64,000 nucleotides of DNA. Source: CBDDKZ01 sp965230415 (GTDB lineage: Bacteria > Bacteroidota > Bacteroidia > Cytophagales > JAAEPT01). The stretch lies in NCBI GenBank assembly GCA_965230415.1, contig CBDDKZ010000005.1, positions 868,001-932,000 of the forward strand. The letters run 5' to 3'. Below the pieces are notes generated by a model, which saw only the letters and a program-made list of their open reading frames with translations, had not been told where the DNA came from and ran no database searches. Positions 60,901 to 64,000 of this stretch are shown in pieces; the first letter of the stretch is position 1; the number at the start of each line of letters is the position of its first letter. Position numbers and translations under genes: made by a program.

Positions 60901-62658
60901 AATTTGAGAAGTAAATCCTCTGTAACCTTCTCCCACACCAATACGTGCATCATTTGGTTGATTTTCCAATAAATTGATGCGATGATTTACAGATTGTAAG
61001 CTTGGTAATTGTTCCAAATTTTGAGGAGACTCTCCTGCCAACGCAGTAGCTACAACGCGTCCCTGTGGGTCCAGGTAAGACACACTCACCTGTCCATTCG
61101 GATCAACTACCGTATTTCTTTTATAATGACGTGCATGACCAACCTCTGCGCCAAAAAGTGTATCTAATTCATATTGATTCACTTTGCTGTACAAATATTT
61201 TGTTTCATGTCCACTTCCAAGCTGATGTACAAGGCCAACGCCACTCTGATTGGCTATTCGTCCGGTATTATCACGCGTATATTCAATTTGTGTAAACGGA
61301 TATCCTTCAGCGTCTGGCAAAAATTCATGATGCCTATCAGTATTTGGGTTTTCCGGTGAATAATAATTGGCGGCTCCCGATTGATCGCTCAATGCTTCAG
61401 GAGGTAAAACGCAGGCGTCATCTTCGGTATCCGTATCAAAATCACGCCAGCTATAGGGAACGATACCTGGTGTAGCATTCTTACGGTTAAAATTGGGATA
61501 ATATTGAATGCGCTCATCATTGGCAGGCACGGGTAAAATTTGTATGCTGGCACGTCCTTCGGAATCATATACTGTTTCACCAACAATCGCTTCGTTCTCC
61601 GTATTAATCTTAGAAACTACCTGACGATTACGTAATGATCCGTCAAAATAACTAATCGCTGACTTATTCTTTCCTTCTTCTGCAAAATTGCGTGTTAGCT
61701 GCCAGTTGAGTTTATGCTCATGCCCCTGGATCAGTTGTTTGTGCACATAATTAGACAATTGTACTTCGTCACTTGCAGACCATTGTCCGTTAAAGTATCG
61801 CTCACGCCCCTGGTAAAGTGTTTTACCCACCGCTCGCAAACGATAAGCCACATAACCATGTTCATATAGCAGTGGTAATTTATAAGAAAGTGTATCGGCA
61901 TGAAGGGACACTCGCGTACTGTTTGTTTTGAAAAACCCTTTCTGCAAATGAATTTGCTCCGGTGTAAGGAAACTATATATAAGTTCATCTTCCACCTGAA
62001 CAGCATGATAATCGTTCACATAAGCCCACTCCAGGTCATAATATTCAGCTCCGTCAATTTCTTGCCAACTTATTTCCAATTCTTTGGTAGCATTCAATAA
62101 TTGATGTGTTAAATCACCGGCATTGATGCTTGATGCTGTCAATGGAAAAAAACGTTCGGTTTCGATGCGCACATCCATTTTTAAACTCTGCGGAAAAGAT
62201 GCTGTAGGGTGCCCTAATGGATCTGCTGTTGCTACCGCTTCTACTTCAACATGTCCGCCACCTGGTATTCGAATAGCCACACGTTCTTTACTTGTTCCGT
62301 TTTCATTATACTCAATAAACAAGCCCGTTTTAGCCTGATCATTAACATCGACCCACTGTGTACCATCAAAATAAGAGTAACTTACCAGGAGGTTGATATT
62401 TGCGTACATATCCGCTGAAAACTGCGTTGCATCGCTGTAGTCGAGGTAAAATTCAATAATCGTATTGGTCTCTTTGTGCAAAATAGAAGAACTACCTGAT
62501 GACATATCGTCATAGAAAGGATCATCGACATTTACAATTGTCGTTTGTCCCTGAGGCAAAGCCTGTTCTTTGATACTATACACCTGCTTGCGGCCCTGGG
62601 CCTGCAATACATAGAACAAACAAGTTCCCAAAAGAATGATTTTCTGTATTGCTTTCAT
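57949..62658 (-). CDS. Large secreted RHS-associated protein (1569 aa)
   Basis: Signal peptide MKAIQKIILLGTCLFYVLQA. Beta-rich N-terminal half, then a segment typical of the proteins preceding RHS genes in Bacteroidota: QIEYTRDNTGRIANQSGVG, LGSGHETKYLYSKVNQYELD and QVSVSYLDPQGRVVATALAG (about residues 455-545). The rest has many Cys and acidic residues (EEECAINDPAICPPDLQCMD) and a C-terminal beta-rich region. It ends 22 bp before the RHS gene start, so both are co-transcribed. It may form the shell or export partner of the RHS toxin, as split TcB/TcC-like parts do; this is inference. Confidence 0.75.
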   Translation of the reverse strand: MKAIQKIILLGTCLFYVLQAQGRKQVYSIKEQALPQGQTTIVNVDDPFYDDMSSGSSSILHKETNTIIEFYLDYSDATQFSADMYANINLLVSYSYFDGTQWVDVNDQAKTGLFIEYNENGTSKERVAIRIPGGGHVEVEAVATADPLGHPTASFPQSLKMDVRIETERFFPLTASSINAGDLTHQLLNATKELEISWQEIDGAEYYDLEWAYVNDYHAVQVEDELIYSFLTPEQIHLQKGFFKTNSTRVSLHADTLSYKLPLLYEHGYVAYRLRAVGKTLYQGRERYFNGQWSASDEVQLSNYVHKQLIQGHEHKLNWQLTRNFAEEGKNKSAISYFDGSLRNRQVVSKINTENEAIVGETVYDSEGRASIQILPVPANDERIQYYPNFNRKNATPGIVPYSWRDFDTDTEDDACVLPPEALSDQSGAANYYSPENPNTDRHHEFLPDAEGYPFTQIEYTRDNTGRIANQSGVGLVHQLGSGHETKYLYSKVNQYELDTLFGAEVGHARHYKRNTVVDPNGQVSVSYLDPQGRVVATALAGESPQNLEQLPSLQSVNHRINLLENQPNDARIGVGEGYRGFTSQIVPLSKGDHQIIYTLDAPDPFRVDCIEPIPNDPQFCAPCALNLELYLRSACGDSLITVNQAAPGKDCAGAGSQTIIDSVRFLDFEEYTLSKYVSVDEVILDSLTAEYVKYLADQCLLTIDDFLEDEFAVIDTTECDFTCEKCLEELEEEFGSTAPEFGDIEFEAYKRKAELCEKMCGRSGVKCLIGYMGMLADVSPHGQYGLLLDEPLGSSNDPDAGPGEDPLTLPDDVLGQSSDTDGNEDPFNTDIPDNPNHELSVYNTNNKLDVIRYFGDRPIIYNNAHWRNPMVPYQDENGVLAYITCVARADNDGILYYEPALASNEQPGSIDDRKVVRPEALKHLSDFVDRWEPSWAKSLVFFHPEYPIYEDCIAMEESHKYMEAMMRANYQEATLDGKDGYGPFLKPESNHFITDLNPDPFFNHEFVHPDYKIIAQYRNDNYMRLIDEQNLLSISELAYAEEECAINDPAICPPDLQCMDGQGVFDEDTWNNQRGMYMDLRLQIEETILKNRMIRRGYYNGCIGNSNYVPTQHDVHIFRSGWFNNWFGVYLYFLNNFTLCNANDYDLYVDKQAIFPLTRNLIDNPFSSEEFCEAETPQALVNNLNDPALLNDIEPQFCDDKFEYVSQWSRRQYELKIYEDCGQCPMAKDLENALNNVAFVDTIHLHEDFRLGCSDNSQAPLFNDFLLKAMGFGDISAPPGNMMWQVNNTTDNTTDDQFVIDATIVTGNSSNTQTCDVSLTFDYAKVPSGNFVAEKVNGICCLNYSTDLDLQGTGLTFTFGAKYMESDYEQIELSGEGSTSCLRLDTCELKPLCTPTSLAGEFFSLFSAIAFGYPDDISGITGPFFASNGVELMHSPFNAFVTEDLVNNGITSSAAWTNPQVGIDGQGRSTVTGVLSDGLNTDNDITVSFTVLEPFPMGTTFDDIVKFSAFRPDLDVNADPATDWFVNAKVEVATNEYEMIKMSVSVLDNNGAIALPLMSCTDAISIDQ

Positions 62659-62659
62659 C

Positions 62660-63388
62660 TTAATAGCTTTTTAATCGTGTATCTCCTGTCAATTGATAAT
62701 CAGCATAGGCTTCCTTGAGTACCCATCGCTCACCCGATTTTTTCAGATAAGCTTCACAAGACAGCCAGGAATTTGGCAAAGGTTCATTGAAGTGGTAGTC
62801 TTCCATTTTCACCACCATACGTGGTTTACCCTTGAATTTAGTTTGATTTTGATTGTAAGTGACTTCCTGTCTATACTGAATCTCTAATTCTTCGGGAAGG
62901 TAGGATTTGGCATTATAGTAAACCAAAACACTCTCCAGTTCAGCATTTTTGAAAAATAGTTTCATGCCTTTTTGTTTCTTAGTTCCGGGCAGTAAAACCT
63001 GTCGTTCACTTAGTTGCAACAGACGCTCAACAGAAAACCCCATATCATCAGCACCACTACCTCCGTTTATTTGAATTTTGCGGATATAAGCCATTTTTTT
63101 ATCCTGATGATTCACTGTTAGTTTATAATTCGGGGTCGTTATAACTTCGATGTGGGCAATCTTATTAAAATTAACCTTGCCTTTGACACCAACCTGCCCC
63201 ACATTCACATCGATAGGATTTTCATGATTTCCTATGTAAGAGGTATAACTCACCTTGTATGTAATAGACTGATAGTTTTCAGAAGCCTGATGGAGCTTAT
63301 CTAACTCTTCCTTTAAGTCTTGCCCAATAGCTAATTGCCACAGACAACACAGGCAACTTATATAAATTAATTTGTACATGCCCCTCAT
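62660..63388 (-). CDS. Secreted protein of unknown function (242 aa), RHS operon
   Basis: Signal peptide MYKLIYISCLCCLWQLAIGQ (ATG at 63388 or at 63379). The mature part has alternating beta strands with conserved aromatic residues (SITYKVSYTSYIGNHENP, then PEELEIQYRQEVTYNQ), a layout reminiscent of LolA/LppX-like lipid-binding proteins. It lies 1 bp before the next gene and 3 bp after the previous, so it is part of the operon. Its job in toxin assembly or export is unknown. Confidence 0.6.
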   Translation of the reverse strand: MRGMYKLIYISCLCCLWQLAIGQDLKEELDKLHQASENYQSITYKVSYTSYIGNHENPIDVNVGQVGVKGKVNFNKIAHIEVITTPNYKLTVNHQDKKMAYIRKIQINGGSGADDMGFSVERLLQLSERQVLLPGTKKQKGMKLFFKNAELESVLVYYNAKSYLPEELEIQYRQEVTYNQNQTKFKGKPRMVVKMEDYHFNEPLPNSWLSCEAYLKKSGERWVLKEAYADYQLTGDTRLKSY

Positions 63389-63391
63389 TAT

Positions 63392-64000
63392 TTATTGCGC
63401 TTTAACTGTGTTATTTCTACTTTCCTGAATCGTTTTCACGCCTCTTTCAGTCTCTTTCTTCACGCGTACCAATGCACCCTCTTCGTCATATTCATAGAAG
63501 GTTGCATAGTTATTTTCGTCCAGTTCTGCCATCAAACGAAAGGTTTCCGGGTCGTAGACAAAACTCTTCATATTTGAGTTATAAGGGTGTATGCGTATGT
63601 CGTCGAAAAAAGTAGGAATGCCCGTACTTGGATTGTTATAGTTCTTAAGTACAATATCAATCAAATCCGCATCCCCGGGAACTACGAAATCATATTCTAT
63701 GCGTTGCCATCCATCGATTATATCTCCGGAAGGCCGGCAATCAAAAGAAGCAACCGGTGTACCGTCAGCTTCTGTGAATTCCAAAAGCACTCCGACGTTG
63801 TCGAAATGTGCAGCACTGGTTTCACCTGCACCTTCTTTCACCCAGGCACTTAAGAAATATTTTTCGTTGCGGAAAGGGGAGAAAGAGGTGATACAGTTGT
63901 CGCAAACTTCTGGAGGATCTACAGAAAAGCATCCTACCTGCGACTGCTCAAGCAACACAGGCAGGTGAGAAATTTCCTGACCCAAACCGACAAAAGTAGC
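63392..64000 (-). CDS. RHS-associated protein, C-terminal part (runs off the window)
   Basis: The open frame continues to the right edge without a start. Contents: a carbohydrate-binding-like beta-sandwich (SAWVKEGAGETSAAHFDNVG, then FFDDIRIHPYNSNMKSFVYD), then ETFRLMAELDENNYATFYEY and DEEGALVRVKKETERG. This end is common in long proteins upstream of RHS genes in Bacteroidota. It is the first visible gene of the operon; the promoter lies outside. Confidence 0.75.
   Translation of the reverse strand, partial: ATFVGLGQEISHLPVLLEQSQVGCFSVDPPEVCDNCITSFSPFRNEKYFLSAWVKEGAGETSAAHFDNVGVLLEFTEADGTPVASFDCRPSGDIIDGWQRIEYDFVVPGDADLIDIVLKNYNNPSTGIPTFFDDIRIHPYNSNMKSFVYDPETFRLMAELDENNYATFYEYDEEGALVRVKKETERGVKTIQESRNNTVKAQ

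Noticed and set aside
45402..63968. Many plus-strand reading frames of 60-140 codons inside the RHS operon
   Set aside because: They lie opposite long, clearly coding minus-strand genes and show no family features, so they are frame shadows.

Overview
The window comes from a member of the Bacteroidota, probably a Cytophagia/Saprospiria-type gliding or marine lineage. This is inferred from SprB-type repeats, the local form of the RHS core (YYPFGM...RYGFNGQEKDDE), lipobox immunity proteins and A+T-rich spacers. No rRNA, tRNA or CRISPR array was seen.

Right part (44.5-64 kb, minus strand): an intact polymorphic-toxin operon. Four genes lie head to tail: a partial RHS-associated protein running off the window, a 242-aa secreted protein, a 1569-aa RHS-related secreted protein, and a giant ~4470-aa RHS protein. 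The giant protein has a signal peptide, about 2400 residues of SprB/Ig-like repeats, a YCF48-like beta-propeller block set inside RHS repeats, the RHS core, and a PD-(D/E)XK nuclease tip. Its putative immunity gene follows.

Middle part (about 10.7-45.5 kb): four stacked mobile elements (8.07, 8.07, ~8.8 and ~9.9 kb) of two related families. Read in the RHS gene direction, each has the same plan: an RHS C-terminal tip starting in the conserved RHS core codons; an immunity gene; a plus-strand XRE repressor; a small gene (SymE-like or an 85-aa helical protein); a CHC2-zinc-finger primase/AAA ATPase; an iteron-like spacer; a tyrosine recombinase; a second recombinase lacking catalytic residues; cargo (DUF433/DUF5615 toxin-antitoxin, RadC, CoiA-like nuclease, SH3 or KTSC proteins); a conserved structured non-coding segment; and a paired inverted-repeat site just before the next tip. 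The two 8071-bp copies are exact tandems bounded by three copies of an 18-bp sequence that encodes the YYPFG motif. The simplest reading is an integrative, plasmid- or satellite-like element that inserts into the RHS gene and supplies a new toxin tip plus immunity, pushing the old tip downstream. I do not recognise this as a described system.

Left part (1-10.7 kb): decayed remains of older elements. It holds displaced tips (C39-like cysteine peptidase, caspase-like fold, M91 metallopeptidase, one 3' stub) with lipoprotein immunity genes, an IS4-family insertion with a 9-bp target duplication, XRE and primase fragments, YidD genes, and a family of covarying hairpin repeats. In several of these repeats the right edge is fused to a truncated gene.

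How the genes may work together: tips with protease-like folds pair with lipoproteins (periplasmic protection), and tips with nuclease-like folds pair with cytosolic immunity proteins. The array would be a record of successive tip replacements, each element keeping the immunity to the toxin it displaced.
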